The notes beneath the pieces were generated by a model. It was not told where the DNA came from, ran no database searches, and worked only from the letters and a program-made list of their open reading frames with translations. Shown here piece by piece: positions 32,543-44,969 of a stretch of 64,000 bases of DNA. The DNA lies in NCBI RefSeq assembly GCF_009905375.1, contig NC_133653.1, forward strand, positions 91,189,671 to 91,253,670, read 5' to 3'. Source of the DNA: Apium graveolens (Eukaryota; Streptophyta; Magnoliopsida; Apiales; Apiaceae). Every line of letters begins with the position of its first letter. Within the stretch, counting starts at the first letter, position 1. A program made the position numbers and the translations under genes.

Positions 32543-34098
32543 CCTAGAAAGAGTTGTGTGAAGTGTGGTAGTGTTAATCATTTATTTTTTAATTGTAAAT
32601 CTGTTATGCCTACCCCCATGTCTACACCTCCCTATTTTCCCAACATGCTCACATTACAAATGAATGTCATACCTATTATGCCCACACAGAATTTAAATGC
32701 AAAATTTGCTAATATGTCATTTGCCTAAAATCCTTATTATGTTGAATTTATTATACCTCTAATGTCATTTAACATGCCTTACTGGAATAACATATTTGCA
32801 CAATCTTTTCCATTTCATGTTAATACCAATGTGTCTGATAATTGTATAATTGATCAAGGGTTTCAAAGTCCCACTCCTAAGACAAAGGTTGATTCACAGT
32901 CACCTAAGTCTAATGATGGAAAGTCTAAAAAACCTAAGAAAAAGGCTAATAAGGCTGGACCCAAGGAAACTTGGGTACCAAAATCAACTTGATTTGATTT
33001 TGATGTGTGCAGGGAAATATAAAGAGTTTATGGTATCTAGATAGTGAATGCTCAAGGCATATGACTAGAGACTCTACCCTACTCACTGAGTTCAAGGAAA
33101 GAGTTGGCCCAAGTATTACTTTTGAAGATGACATCAAAGGGTATACTATATGATATGGCTTGATTTCAAAAGAGAATGTCATCATTGAAGAAGTTGCTCT
33201 AGTGGATGGACTCAAACACAATCTTTTGAGTGTCAGCCAGCTGTGTGACAAAGGAAACTCTGTAACTTTCAATTCTGAAGCCTGTGTTGTTACAAACAAG
33301 AAAAACAACAAAGTGGTTCTCACTAGAGTGAAAAAGGAAATGCGTATCTAGATGACTTCAACTCATCTAATGCAGATTCTATTACTTGTCTTTTCAGTAA
33401 AGAAAGTCAAGATGAAAGTTGGTTATGGCACACGAAGCTATCTCATTTGAACTTCAAGACTATAAATGAATTAGTCAGAAAAGACCTAGTAAGAGGCATT
33501 CCTCAAGTTGAGTTCTCAAAGGATGGATTGTGTGATGCTTGTCAAAAAGGGAAACAAATTAAAGCATCATTCAAAAGGAAGCTCGAATCTGTAATTGAAG
33601 AACCACTACAACTATTGCACATGGATTTCTTTGGACCAGTCAATGTGTTGTTAATTTCAAAGAAGAGATATTGCCTAGTGATTATGGATGATTTCTCAAA
33701 GTTCTCTTGGAAATAATTTCTTAAATCTAAAGATAAAGCTAGTGAAATCATTATCAACCATATAAGGCAAGTCAACAATCATACTGATCTCAAAGTGAGA
33801 AGAATTAGGAGTGACAGTGGAATGGAGTTCAAGAATTCTGTAATGAGGTTGTTCAGTGAAGAAACTGGGATCATGCATGACTTTTCAGCAACAAGGACTC
33901 CACAATAAAATGGAGTGGTGGAAAGAAAAAATAAATCTCTAATTAAAGCTGCAAGAACAATGCTAGAGGAATCAAAATTACCAACTTATTTTTGGGCTGA
34001 AGCTGTCAATGCTGCATGCTACACTCAGAATATTTCTTTAGTTAATCAAGAAAAATGCATGACTCATTATCAATTGTTCAAGTATAGGAAGCCAACAC
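32543..34098 (+). pseudogene. copia B continued: gag tail, protease, integrase
   Basis: Resumes after F1 with a CCHC knuckle, CVKCGSVNHLFFNCK (32560-32605). The aspartic protease box WYLDSECSRHMTRD (33034-33075) has Glu where the family has Gly after Asp-Ser. A GAG-pre-integrase segment (WHTKLSHLNFKTINELV, CDACQKGKQIKASFKRK, 33425-33585) precedes the integrase core, with HMDFFGPVN (33618), RIRSDSGMEFKN (33800) and NGVVERKNKSL (33910) supplying the D, D and E positions. Stops occur near 32728, 32990, 33150, 33349, 33714 and 33907. The piece ends at 34098 in the KYRKPTL segment, where gypsy F2 inserted. Confidence 0.87.
34094..34098 (+). repeat. TSD AACAC, left copy, of gypsy F2
   Basis: AACAC before TGTGACGG. 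The matching copy is at 44626-44630. Confidence 0.92.
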
Positions 34099-37092
34099 TG
34101 TGACGGCCTCAACCCGGGGTCAGGAGTTGACGTCACCAAACACAACTACCAAAATATAAACAACAAGACTATTATTAAAATATGGTAACTTGACCCCAAA
34201 CTAAGATCCGATCTAGGTTCAACTATGATTCAGGTTCACATTATTACAAACCATTTATTCAACATCTAAGACACTCTAACTTTATTCAGCAACTCATCAG
34301 ACCTCATGGTCTGATACAAACTACCTCAGAGGAGCCGGGTCCTGAAGGGGTGGGAATACGGGTATGTCTGACTGGTCTTCTAGGCATCTGCGAGATCATG
34401 GTCTGATACAAACTACCTCAGAGGAGCTGGGTCCTGAAGGGGCGGGAATACGGGTATGTCTGACTGGTCTTCTAGGCATCTGCGAGATATACATAACAGT
34501 TTGCAAGGGTGAGCATAATCGCTCAGCAGTACCAACATATGAATAACGGAATAAAAACAATAATGTATTAATAATAGAAACAGAGCTGTAATCATGTCCT
34601 CAACATTATATAATGAAAATTGGAGATAACTGGATATCACTAACTAGCATGCTTTATCAAAACAACGTAGTAGTGTACTGTGTAAGTACCAGAGTACAAT
34701 TTTAGCATGCTCTTCACATTTATAAAACCACTGTATCAACCACTTATACCTTTACGGGAATCACAAATCCAAATCAGATACGTAACGGATATGTGAATAT
34801 AGCTGATCAGACTATCAACACCAGACGGCTCTAACTGCCATCCCATATACCTGTTCTGGAACTCAGAGACTAGCTAGGTCTCTAACCTGCTGGACTAATC
34901 GGTTATATAATGCGCGCAACCGAATTAGCCTTTTACGCCACCTCAATAGTCCTACTATGGCCCCTATGTATCCCATATCTGCCCGTTTTATCCAGTTTTC
35001 AAAACACTTGTACCTATCTCATTTTCAAAATCATTCATTTTACCAGCACACATATAAAATCCAGTTCGCAAATCATTTCATTCGAGATAGGTACCTTTCG
35101 AAGTTACTTTTCCCCAAAACAATTTGAAAACAGTGATTTATAACTATAGGGGATACGTAACTTAACACCTTTCTATTCCATTACAAGAATAAAACATTTA
35201 GCTATTCATACGTAGTGAACCAAAAAAGAATGGTCAGGGGTACTTGCCTTACAACTCTTTACAAAACCCTAAGTAGCCTTCACGTTGATTTCGGTCCTGG
35301 GGAAACTCGACTGGGATCTACAAATACAGAATACTCTAATCAGTTATACCGACATGCTTAATATCCTCATATCCAAATAGCCCAATTCGATAACACGACT
35401 CGTATAGTTATTATACACATAATCACGTAATCCGAACACAAATAGGGGTAATATGTATAATATAAATACGTACGTTTACAAATACATTTTTAGAAAATTT
35501 TGGCAGCAACTTCTTTGTTTATAAGCCTACCCGTCGATTTCAATTGACGTCAACAATCCACAACATCCAATTAACCATTCTCATATCACTTATACCACAA
35601 CACAATTCGTATTTAATTATTTAAGTTCGAAAATACTTTACGTAAATCATTTTATTTATTTATAAAACTTAGGACTCAGAACAACGTCATCGCCGTCAAC
35701 CATCCGCTCGAAACGAGTCATCGCGGTATGGCGGCAAAATTCTCGGGGTACCCAATAATTCGGATTCCAACCAAAAATTTTGCCGATTAATTACTGAATT
35801 TTTTCCCGTATAAATTCATTTTTATCATGAATATTACTCAAAATTTCCTACAATACAGAAATTATAATTAAAAAATTCTGCACAGTCCAAATCACAGCAC
35901 ATAAGCGGCCCAAATAGTGGAGGCCCAATAATAGAGCCCAACTGCAAAGCCCAGTAACCAGAACCCGAAACCAGCCCAAACAAAACACACAGCCGCACAA
36001 ATGCACAGCCACCACATGCGCCACCGCGCGCCACACACACACACACATACACAATCAAACACACACACACACACACAGATTTGCACACACAAATACACAG
36101 AGCACACACATATATACAAATATATATACATACATACCAACTGAACAACACAAAACCAAGCCAACCACAAAACAGGGGCAGCTCACCGGAGAAATCACCG
36201 GAAAAATGAGGGGAAGAGGAACGAAGTCCAGGGAAGCAAAAACAGAAGGAAGAAGATAAGAGCCGAGGAAGGAAACCGGAACAAAAATGAGAAACAAAGA
36301 GAGAACAGAGAGAGAATCGAGAGAGTTCGAGAAACACAGCCGAAAACCAAAGGGAAATTGATGTCAAGGAAATAACAGGGCAGCCACACGTGTCCTGTTA
36401 AAACAAGATACGTGTTGGTTTATTATTAACTCGTACTCCTGAATTCCCGGAAACCCAATTTTATATTTTTAACGAACCAAGTAATATTAAAAATACATCG
36501 AAATAAATCCCAACTAATCTAAAAAGATCAGAAATATTCCGAAATAATTAAAAACATAGTCTTCAAAATTTTAAAAATAATTCTTACGACACACTTTATA
36601 CCCGCTTTTGGACAAATAACGAAACGACGCGCGGGTGAAATGAATCCCAAAAATTTCCAACTTAATACGAACTTAATAAAATATGAGTTTCATGATTTTT
36701 TTTTTGAAGATTTCCTGAATTAAATATAGATTTTACAAATAAACACACTCGGGAAATCATTTAAAAATAAATAATTAGTGGAATATTGATTTCTCAATTT
36801 TATAAAGTCCTAAAATTAATTATTGAAATTATAAAATTATAAAACCAATTTTAGAAATAATCCAATTATTTATGGAATTAAAACTAGAATAAAATCACCT
36901 TTACAAGCGAAATAAAATCGTATAGCTCCATAATAAAGCACACAATTCAATCCCACATATCAACAGATCACAGATAAGTAAATAATAATCAATAACTGCT
37001 ACTAAAATCAATACACGCATTTATTTAATTATTTAAACCTTTGTTACACTTTAAAAATATTAAAAATAAAAGAATATATACGAGTCGTTATA
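34099..37092 (-). repeat. 3' LTR of gypsy F2 (2,994 bp)
   Basis: On the minus strand it begins TATAACGACTCGTATA (37092) and ends GAGGCCGTCACA (34099). It matches 41763-44625. It contains a 92 bp tandem duplication at 34305-34488 that the other LTR lacks, and a CA-rich microsatellite near 36030-36080. The long open frames visible in this stretch on the minus strand are low-complexity Cys/Val products of the CA repeat and are not genes. Confidence 0.92.
34305..34488 (+). repeat. 92 bp tandem duplication within the F2 3' LTR
   Basis: CATGGTCTGATACAAACTAC starts at 34305 and again at 34397. The two 92 bp units differ at only about two positions. The partner LTR instead has a short duplication of GATATACATAACAGTTTGCA near 41998. 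Both changes therefore arose at the same LTR site, probably by slippage after or during insertion. Confidence 0.88.
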
Positions 37093-37112
37093 TCCTTTCC
37101 CCCTTAAAAAGA
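37093..37112 (-). other. polypurine tract of gypsy F2
   Basis: On the minus strand TCTTTTTAAGGGGGAAAGGA directly precedes the LTR start at 37092. Confidence 0.85.
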
Positions 37113-37132
37113 TTATGTCCCCATAATCTGAC

Positions 37133-38782
37133 TTAGCTAAACAAATGAGGATATTTATCAAGCATGTCTGACTCTAATTCCCAAGTAGACTCTTCTACTC
37201 GAGGATTTCTCCACAAGACTTTCACTATGGGGATTGACTTATTCCTAAGGACTCGTACTTTACGGTCTAGGATTTGGATCGGTTGTTCCACATAGGACAA
37301 ATCTGGCTGCAATTCAATCAGTTCATATTCTATAACTTGATTCGAACTAGGGATATAGGGCTTCAACATAGATACGTGGAACACATTATGAATGTGCTGC
37401 CACTGCAGTGGTAACGCTATCTCATAAGCAACCTTTCCCACTTTCTTCAAAACCTCAAAGGATCCTATAAATCTGGGGCTAAGTTTACCTTTCTGACCAA
37501 AACGCACCAACCCTTTCCAAGGTGACACTTTTAGTAAAACCAAAGCTCCTATCTCGAAGTTCATATCTTTCCTATGCAAATCTGCATACTTTCTCTGTCT
37601 ATCTTGGGCTGCTTCCAACCTTTTCCGAATCAATACTATTGCATCTTTGGTTTGCTGAACCAACTTGGGACCTAACACTTTCTTCTCTCCTACCTCATCC
37701 CAATACAACAGTGATCTACACTTATTTCCATACAAAGCTTTGTAAGGCGGCATCCCAATACTGGCATGGTAACTTTTATTATACGAGAACTCAATCAAAG
37801 GTAGGTGTTCATCCCAATTACCCTTAAAATCCAAAACACAGACTCTCAACATATCCTCTATGGTCTGAATCGTTCTTTCACTTTGGCCGTCTGTCTGAGG
37901 ATGATAAGCGGTGCTCATATTCAACTTTATTTCTAGGCACTTTTGGAATTTAGTCCAAAACCTGGAATTAAATCTCGGGTCTCGATCTGACACTATAGAC
38001 ACAGGCACTCCATGTTTGGTAACTATCTCATCCAAGTATAACTTAACTAGCTTTTCCAATGAATACCTTTCATTGATCGGAAGAAAATGCGCTGACTTAG
38101 TCAATCTGTCAATGATTACCCAAATAGCGTCATGATTTGCTCTTTTCCTTGGCAATCCCACTATAAAATCCATAGCAATCTCTTCCCACTTCCATTGGGG
38201 AATCTCCAAAGGTTGTAACAATCCACTTGGTCGTTGATGCTTCGATTTCACCGTTTGACACACATGACACTTACTAACCCAATTGGCAATATCCTTCTTC
38301 ATTCCTGGCCGCCAAAAGTCTCTCTTCAAGTCTTGGTACATCTTAGTACTACCAGGGTGGATCGAAAACCTAGAGGTATGCGCTTTGTGTAATACTTCAT
38401 TCTTCAATTCCGTTACATTAGGAATCCAAACTCTGGATGAAAATCTATACAAACCTTGATTATCTTTTTGAGTACACAACTCTTCTCCCGTCAAAGTATT
38501 CGACTCTTGTTCCATGACTCTTTCTTGACACCTTTTGATCTTTTTCATCAATGTCGGCTGGAAGGTAACTTCATATAATTGCTCTTGACTTTCACTAGGT
38601 ACTCGAACCTTAATCTTCATTCTTTCCAAGTCTTGGGATAGTTCTTCCGCAATCTTAATCATATTCAACCTTTCTTTTCTACTCAAGGCATCAGCCACCA
38701 TATTAGCTTTACCTGGGTGATAATTAATCGAACAATCGTAGTCCTTGATCAGTTCCAACCACCTTCTCTGTCTCATGTTCAA
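37133..38782 (-). pseudogene. RNase H end, integrase and chromodomain of gypsy F2
   Basis: A 549-codon frame without interruption. It begins at [16 protein letters not shown], the end of RNase H. The HHCC zinc domain (IHPGSTKMYQDLKRDFW, CHVCQTVKSKHQRPSG) is followed by the integrase core with D in AMDFIVGLPRKR, D in SIVSDRDPRFNSR and E in [15 protein letters not shown]. The GPF-like linker FIGSFEVLKKVGKVAYEI precedes the chromodomain-like tail VKVLWRNPRVEESTWELESD. It is in the same frame as the two upstream segments and separated from them only by stops. This domain looks structurally complete. The polyprotein as a whole is not expressible as one product. Confidence 0.92.
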
Positions 38783-40222
38783 ATCCTTCTACGTGAATAT
38801 GTACTTCAGGCTCTTATGATCTGTATAAATATCGCATTTCTCTCCATACAAGTAGTGACGCCATAACTTCAGAGCAAACACTATAGTTGCCATCTCAAGG
38901 TCATAAACTGGATATTTCTGCTCATGAGGCTTTAGTTGCCTGAAGGCATAAGCAATAACTTTGTCATGCTACATTAGTACACAACCTAATCCTTTCAAAG
39001 AAGCGTCACTATAGATCTTAAAGTTTCCCGTCTCATCTGGCAATGCTAATACTGGAGCTGTCACTAATCTCCGTTCCAATTCCTGGAAACTTTCTTCACA
39101 CTTTTCCGTCCAAACGAACCTCTCATTCTTCCTGGTCAACTTGGTTAATGGGGATGCAATCTTCGAGAAATCTTTCACAAACCTTCGATAATATCCTGCT
39201 AATCCAAGAAAACTTCTTATTTCCGTTGGTGTCTTCGGTTGCTCCCACTTTGATACGGCTTGAATCTTTACTGGGTCTACTTTAATATCTTCCTTACTCA
39301 CCACATATCCAAGAAACTGCACTTCTGTCAACCAAAACTCATATTTGAATAACTTTGCATACAGTTGTTTTTTTCTTAACTTCTGAAGAGCAATCTGTAG
39401 ATGCGTTGCATGATCTTCTGGATTGTTTGAATATATGAAGATGTCATCAATAAATACAATAACAAACTTATCCAGATACTCCTTATACACCCTATTCACT
39501 AGATCCATAAAAGTCGCTGGCGCATTTGTCAATCGAAACGACATCACTAGAAACTCATAATGGCCATACCTTATTCTGAGTGCAGTCTTGGGGATATCTT
39601 CGGGCATTATCTTCAATTGGTGGTAGCCAGATCTTAAGTCAATCTTTGAGAAGTAACACGCCCCCTTAAGCTGATCAAACAAATCACCAATGCATGGCAA
39701 GGGATACTTGTTCTTTATTGTCAACTTATTCAATTCTCTGTAGTCAATGCATAATCTCATACTCCCATCTTTCTTCTTTACGAACAGCACTGGAGCACCC
39801 CACGGAGAAACACTGGGTCGAATGACTCCCTTATCCAATAGTTCTTGAAGTTGCTTAGCCAATTCTTTCATTTCCATTGGGGCCATCCTGTATGGAGTTT
39901 TGGAAACTGGTTCAGCTCCAGGCATCAAATCAGTGGAGAACTCTATCTCTCGATCAGGTGGCAATCCTGGTAACTCTTCTGGAAAAACGTCAGGAAATTC
40001 TCTCACTATGGGAATCTCATCCAAAATAGGGGTCTCTTTCTTCGTATCCACCATATGAGCCAAATACGCCTCACATCCTTGCCGCAATAATCTCTTTGCT
40101 CGCATCACTGAAAGGAACTTTTTATCTTGTCTCTGTCCTTGATAGCTGATTCTTTTATTATCTGGGGTGTACATAACAACTCTCTTTTTCTTACAGTCAA
40201 TATTCGCCTTATATAGAGACAA
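38783..40222 (-). pseudogene. protease end, reverse transcriptase and RNase H of gypsy F2
   Basis: Open from 40222 to 38969, then interrupted by two TAG stops at about 38971 and 38791, both within RNase H, with the frame preserved. RT motifs in order: [70 protein letters not shown], and the catalytic [14 protein letters not shown]. Then comes the [19 protein letters not shown] thumb/connection segment. RNase H begins [15 protein letters not shown] and includes [12 protein letters not shown]. All RT catalytic aspartates are visible. Confidence 0.91.
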
Positions 40223-41104
40223 CTAATCCATGCCTAAAATTATATCAAAGTCTCCCAACTCGAAGGGTATTAGGTCAACAGGGAACATGTATCCTGAAAT
40301 CTCTAGGGAACATCTAGGACAAAATTGACTTACGGGTATTTTATCTTTATTAGCCACTTCTATGGTCAAAGGTTTCTCTAAGTCTTCCAACATCAATTGC
40401 ATTTTATTCACACAATTCATAGATATAAAAGATTTGGACGCTCCTGAATTAAACAAAACGTTAACAGGTACGGAATTAAGAGAAAGCGTACCTGCAACCA
40501 CATCGGAATCATGAACTGGAGATTTCTTGGTCATCTTAAAAGTCCTAGCTCTAGCAGTACTGGTTGCTGGTCCTTGGGACACGGTCCTTCTAACATTACC
40601 TTGGGTCACCGACTTGCAATTCCTAGCTATGTGTCCCACTTTGCCATAATTAAAACAAGTCACTCCTTGAATCTCAGACTTATACTCCGTGGAATAATGA
40701 CCCTTCTGGCCACACTTAAAACAGTTGATATTTTCTCGACACTGTCCACTGTACTTCTTCCCACATGTCTTACAATCAACCACCGGCTTACTAACCCTCG
40801 TCGGGGCAGAGTTAACTGAAGTAGTACCAGGTTTAGCCTGGGGAAAATTCTGCCTCTTGAACCTCTTATTCTTATTATTTCCAAACCAACGTTGGAACTT
40901 CCGACTCGCTATTTCTGATTCTGACCTAGCAGGTCCACCTTCAAATTTCCTCTTCTTCTCACCCTGCTCCTTTGTAGCTAACCTCTGATCACTTTCTATC
41001 ACTAGGGCAGCCTGGACTATCGAAGTATATGTCTTGAGTTGTAAAGCTACAACTCCGCTCCTTATTTCTGGCTTCAATCCTTGTTGAAACCGCTTCGCTC
41101 ATTG
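40223..41104 (-). pseudogene. truncated gag and protease of gypsy F2
   Basis: It opens with RFQQGLKPEIRSGV, the end of a capsid domain. Most of the capsid upstream is missing: the sequence passes within about 60 bp to the proline-rich leader. Cysteine motifs follow: CKTCGKKYSGQC, then CFKCGQKGHYSTEY (its last Cys is replaced) and CFNYGKVGHIARNC (its second Cys is Tyr). The protease box reads VLFNSGASKSFIS, so the usual catalytic Asp is Asn. A TAG stop at 40223-40225 ends this segment in frame with the RT segment. Capsid deletion, two altered zinc knuckles and the altered protease together make it clearly dead. Confidence 0.88.
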
Positions 41105-41155
41105 AGCTTCCGAACTCACATATTCTGGTGCTATACGGGAAGGGGTAGAAATGCC

Positions 41156-41571
41156 CTAAAAGGGTGCAATGGGTACCTGATCAAGCTGAGCAGCCAATCC
41201 CGGACTCTGATCTCTGATAAGGGATGTATTCACCGCTCGGTGAACATGATAAGGGATCGGTGGAGAAGTACCACCAGGGGCCACAGGAGGTACTAGAGGT
41301 CTCGTCGAGGAAGAACCGGGACCACAGTCGGGAGGGAAATCTCTAACGGTAGACATAGACCTACGTACCCAACGGGGATGAATACCAGGTCCAGAGATGT
41401 CTCTCGGCACAAAGGAAGGAACTGGTGGATGAGGCATAGGGGTCTCCTCAGCAACATCATCCAGAGTCCTCTCAGAATCTGAGCTATCCGGGTCAGAGGG
41501 ATTCTCCCGAGATGGAGAACTCGAAATCGCAATAGGCCACTGTCAACATAATAAATATACAGGGAAGACAC
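41156..41571 (-). pseudogene. proline-rich leader ORF of gypsy F2, broken
   Basis: Two overlapping minus-strand frames (41571-41293 and 41437-41156) share a frameshift. The second is Pro/Ser/Arg-rich (MPHPPVPSFVPRD, RPLVPPVAPGGTSPPIPYH). It lies between the PBS and gag, matching the F1 leader ORF at 23476-23990 in position and composition. No known domain. Confidence 0.5.
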
Positions 41572-41744
41572 AACCAGGTGAAGGCAATTCTATTGAAACA
41601 TTTAATAGATGCCAGGGTAACGCCGTCGGAACCCTTGACTGACTCTAAAGGTTTGCTCCTCTATATGAGTTGCTAACTCACACCTAAAGACTCACTTTAT
41701 CAACTATTCGACATAATCCCTAACCTGGATCAGGGAATTGAACC

Positions 41745-41762
41745 TGTAGCTCTGAAACCAAC
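41745..41762 (-). other. primer-binding site of gypsy F2
   Basis: On the minus strand GTTGGTTTCAGAGCTACA follows the LTR end. It is a diverged tRNA-Met type PBS. Confidence 0.8.
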
Positions 41763-44625
41763 TGTGACGGCCTCAACCCCATGGTCAGGAGTTGACATCA
41801 CTAAACACAACTACCAAAATATAAACAACAAGACTATTATTAAAATATGCTAACTTGACCCCAAACCAAGATCCGATCCAGGTTCAAGTATGATTCAGGT
41901 TCACATTATTACAAACCATTTATTCAACATCTAACGCACTCTAACTTTATTCAGCAACTCATCAGACCTCATGGTCTGATACATAACAGTTTGCAAGATA
42001 TACATAACAGTTTGCAAGGGTGAGCATAATTGCTCAGCAGTACCAACATTGAATAACGGAATAAAAACAATAATAGCAATAGAGCTGTAATCATGTCATC
42101 AACATTATATAATTAAAATTGGAGATAACTTGATATCACTAACTAGCATGCTTTATCAAAACAACGTAGTAGTGTGTTGTGTAAGTACCAAAGTCCAATT
42201 TTAGCATGCTATTCACATTTATAAAATCGATGTATCAACCACTTATACCCTTACGGGAATCATAAATCCAAATCAGATACATAACGAATATGTGAAGATA
42301 GCTGATCAGGCTATCAACACCAGACGGCTCTAACTGCCATCCCATATACCTGTTCCGGAACTCAGAGATAAGCTAGGTCTCTGACCTGCTGGACTAATCG
42401 GTTATATAATGCGCGCAATCGAATTAGCCTCTTACGCCACCTCAATAGGCCTACTCTGGCCCCTATGTATCCCATATCTGACCGTTTTATCCAGTTTTCA
42501 AAACACTTGTACCTATGTCATTTTCAAAATCATTCATTTTACCAGCACACATATAAAATCCAGTTCGCAAATCATTTCATTCGAGATAGGTACCTTTCGA
42601 AGTTACTTTTCCCCAAAATAATTTGAAAACAGTGATTTATAACTACAGGGGATACCTAACTTAAAACCTTTCTGTTCCATTATTAGAATAAAATATTTAG
42701 CTATTCATACATACCGAACCATAAAAGAATGGTCAGGGGTACCTGCCTTGCAACGCTTTACAAAACCCTAATTAGCCTTCACGTTGATTTCGGTCCTGGG
42801 GAAACTCGACTGGGATCTACAAATACATAATAGCCTAATCAGTTATACCGACATGCTTGATATCCTCAGATCCTAATAGCCCAATCCGATAACCCAACTC
42901 GTATAGTTATTATACACATAATCACGTAATCACGTAATTTGAACACAAATAGGGGTAACACGTATAATATAAATAGGTACATTTACAAATACATTTGTAG
43001 AAAATTTTGACAGCAACTCCTTTGTTTATAAGCCTACCCCTCGATTACAATCGACGTCAACAATCACAACAATCCACAACATCCAGTTCACCATTCTCAT
43101 ATCACTTATACCACAACACAATTCATATTTAATTATTTAAGTCTGAAAATACTTCACGTAAATCATTTTATTTATTTTTAAAACTTAGGACTCAGAACAA
43201 TGTCATCACCGTCCACCGTCTGCTCGTAACGAGTCATCGCGGTACGGCGGCAAAATTCTCGGGGTACCTGATAATTCGGATTCCAACCAAAAGTTTCGCC
43301 GATTAATTACTGAAATTTTTCCCGTTAAATTCATTTTTATCACGAATATTACTCAAAATTTCCTGCAATACAGAAAATACATTTAAAAATTCTGCACATT
43401 CCAAATCACAGCACATAAGCGGCCCAAACAGTGGAGGCCCAATAACAGAGCCCAACTGCAAAGCCTAGTAACCAGAACCCGAAACTAGCCCAAACCAAAC
43501 ACACAGCCGCACAAATGCACAGCCACCACACGCGCCACCGCGCAACACACACAGACACACACACACACAATCAAATACACACACACAGATATACACACAC
43601 AAATACATAGAGCACACACATATATATAAATATATATACATGCATACCAACTGAACAACACAGAACCAAGCCAACCTGAAAACAAGGGCGGCTCACCGAA
43701 GAAATCACCGAAAAAATGAGGGGAAGAGGAACGAAGTCCAAGGAAGCAAAAAACGGAAGGAGGAAGATTAGAGCCGAGGATGGAAACCGGGACAAAAACG
43801 AGAAACAAAGAGAGAACAGAGAGAGAAATCGAGAGAGTTCGAGAAACGCAGCCGAGAACCAAAGGGAAATTGATGTCAAAGATATAACAGGGCAGCCACA
43901 CGTGTCCTGTTAAAATAGGATACGTGTTGGTTTAATATTAACTCGTACTCCTGAATTCCTGGAAACCCGATTTTATATTTTTGTAACGAACCAAGTAATA
44001 TTGAAAACACATCGAAATAAATCTCAACTAATCTAAAAAGATCAGAAATATTCCGAAATAATTAAAAACATAGTCTTTGAAATTTTAAAAACAATTCTTA
44101 AGGCGCATTTTATACCCGCTTTTTGACAAATAAAGAAACGACGCGCGGGTGAAATGAATCCCGAAAATTTCCAAAATAATTTTAAAAATTCTCAGAATAA
44201 TACGAACTTAATAAAATGTGAGTTACATGATTTTTTTTGAAGATTTCCTGAATTAAATATAGATTTTACAAATAAACACACTCAGAAAATCATTTAAAAA
44301 TAAATAATTAGTGGAATATTGATTTCTTAATTTTATAAAGTCCTAAAATTAATTATTGAAATTATAAAATTATAAAACTAATTTTAGAAACAGTCCAAGT
44401 ATTTATGGAATTATAACTGTAATAAAATCACCTTTATAAGCGAAATAAAATCGTATAGCTCCATAATAAAGCACACAATTCAATCCCACATATCAACAGA
44501 TCACAGATAAGTAAATAATAATCAATAATTGCTACCAAAATTAATACACATATATATTTAATTATTTAAACCTTTGTTACACTTTAAAAATATTAAAAAT
44601 AAAAGAATATATACGAGTCGTTATA
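41763..44625 (-). repeat. 5' LTR of gypsy F2 (2,863 bp)
   Basis: On the minus strand it begins TATAACGACTCGTATA (44625) and ends GAGGCCGTCACA (41763). Both LTRs share the TA start instead of TG. It has the same CA-rich microsatellite (43545-43625) and lacks the 92 bp duplication of the partner. The TSD AACAC follows at 44626-44630. Confidence 0.92.
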
Positions 44626-44630
44626 AACAC
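44626..44630 (+). repeat. TSD AACAC, right copy, of gypsy F2
   Basis: Identical to 34094-34098. Confidence 0.92.
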
Positions 44631-44969
44631 TGAACTTTCTTCTTATTTTTGGATGCAAATGCTACAATATGAGGAATTAAACTGAGCAACATGGAAAGTT
44701 TGATGCCAAAGCAGATGAAGGTATCTTTGTTGTACATGAAGTTGGAAAAGCATATAGAGTCTATAATTTAAGAACCCACATTGTTATGGAATATGTACAT
44801 GTTGTGTTTGATGATAAAAAGATTGAAGGACTACAAGATGAAGGTTTTCATGAAAGCCTCAAATTTGACAATGTTGAGATGAATTGTTATGAAAGTGATG
44901 ATGAAAGTGATCAAGAAATAATTACTAATAAGGAATATATAGAAAAATCAACAAATGAAGCACAAAATT

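Larger units (their letters stand above)
34099..44625 (-). mobile_element. complete Ty3/gypsy Tekay/Del-like element F2, nested in copia B
   Basis: A minus-strand element of about 10.5 kb. In its own direction: 5' LTR 44625-41763, PBS 41762-41745, proline-rich leader ORF, truncated gag, protease, RT, RNase H, integrase-chromodomain, PPT, 3' LTR 37092-34099. TSD AACAC on both sides. Copia B integrase coding runs up to one side and resumes on the other. Its proteins are close to those of F1 but the LTRs are unrelated in sequence, so it is a sister family. LTRs differ by roughly 8 in 100 bases in one stretch compared by eye. Confidence 0.93.

Noticed and set aside
35834..36389. Several overlapping minus-strand open frames, up to 177 codons, rich in Cys, Val and Phe
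   Set aside because: They lie in the F2 LTR over a CA-rich microsatellite, are low complexity in every frame, and recur in degraded form in the partner LTR (43465-43901).
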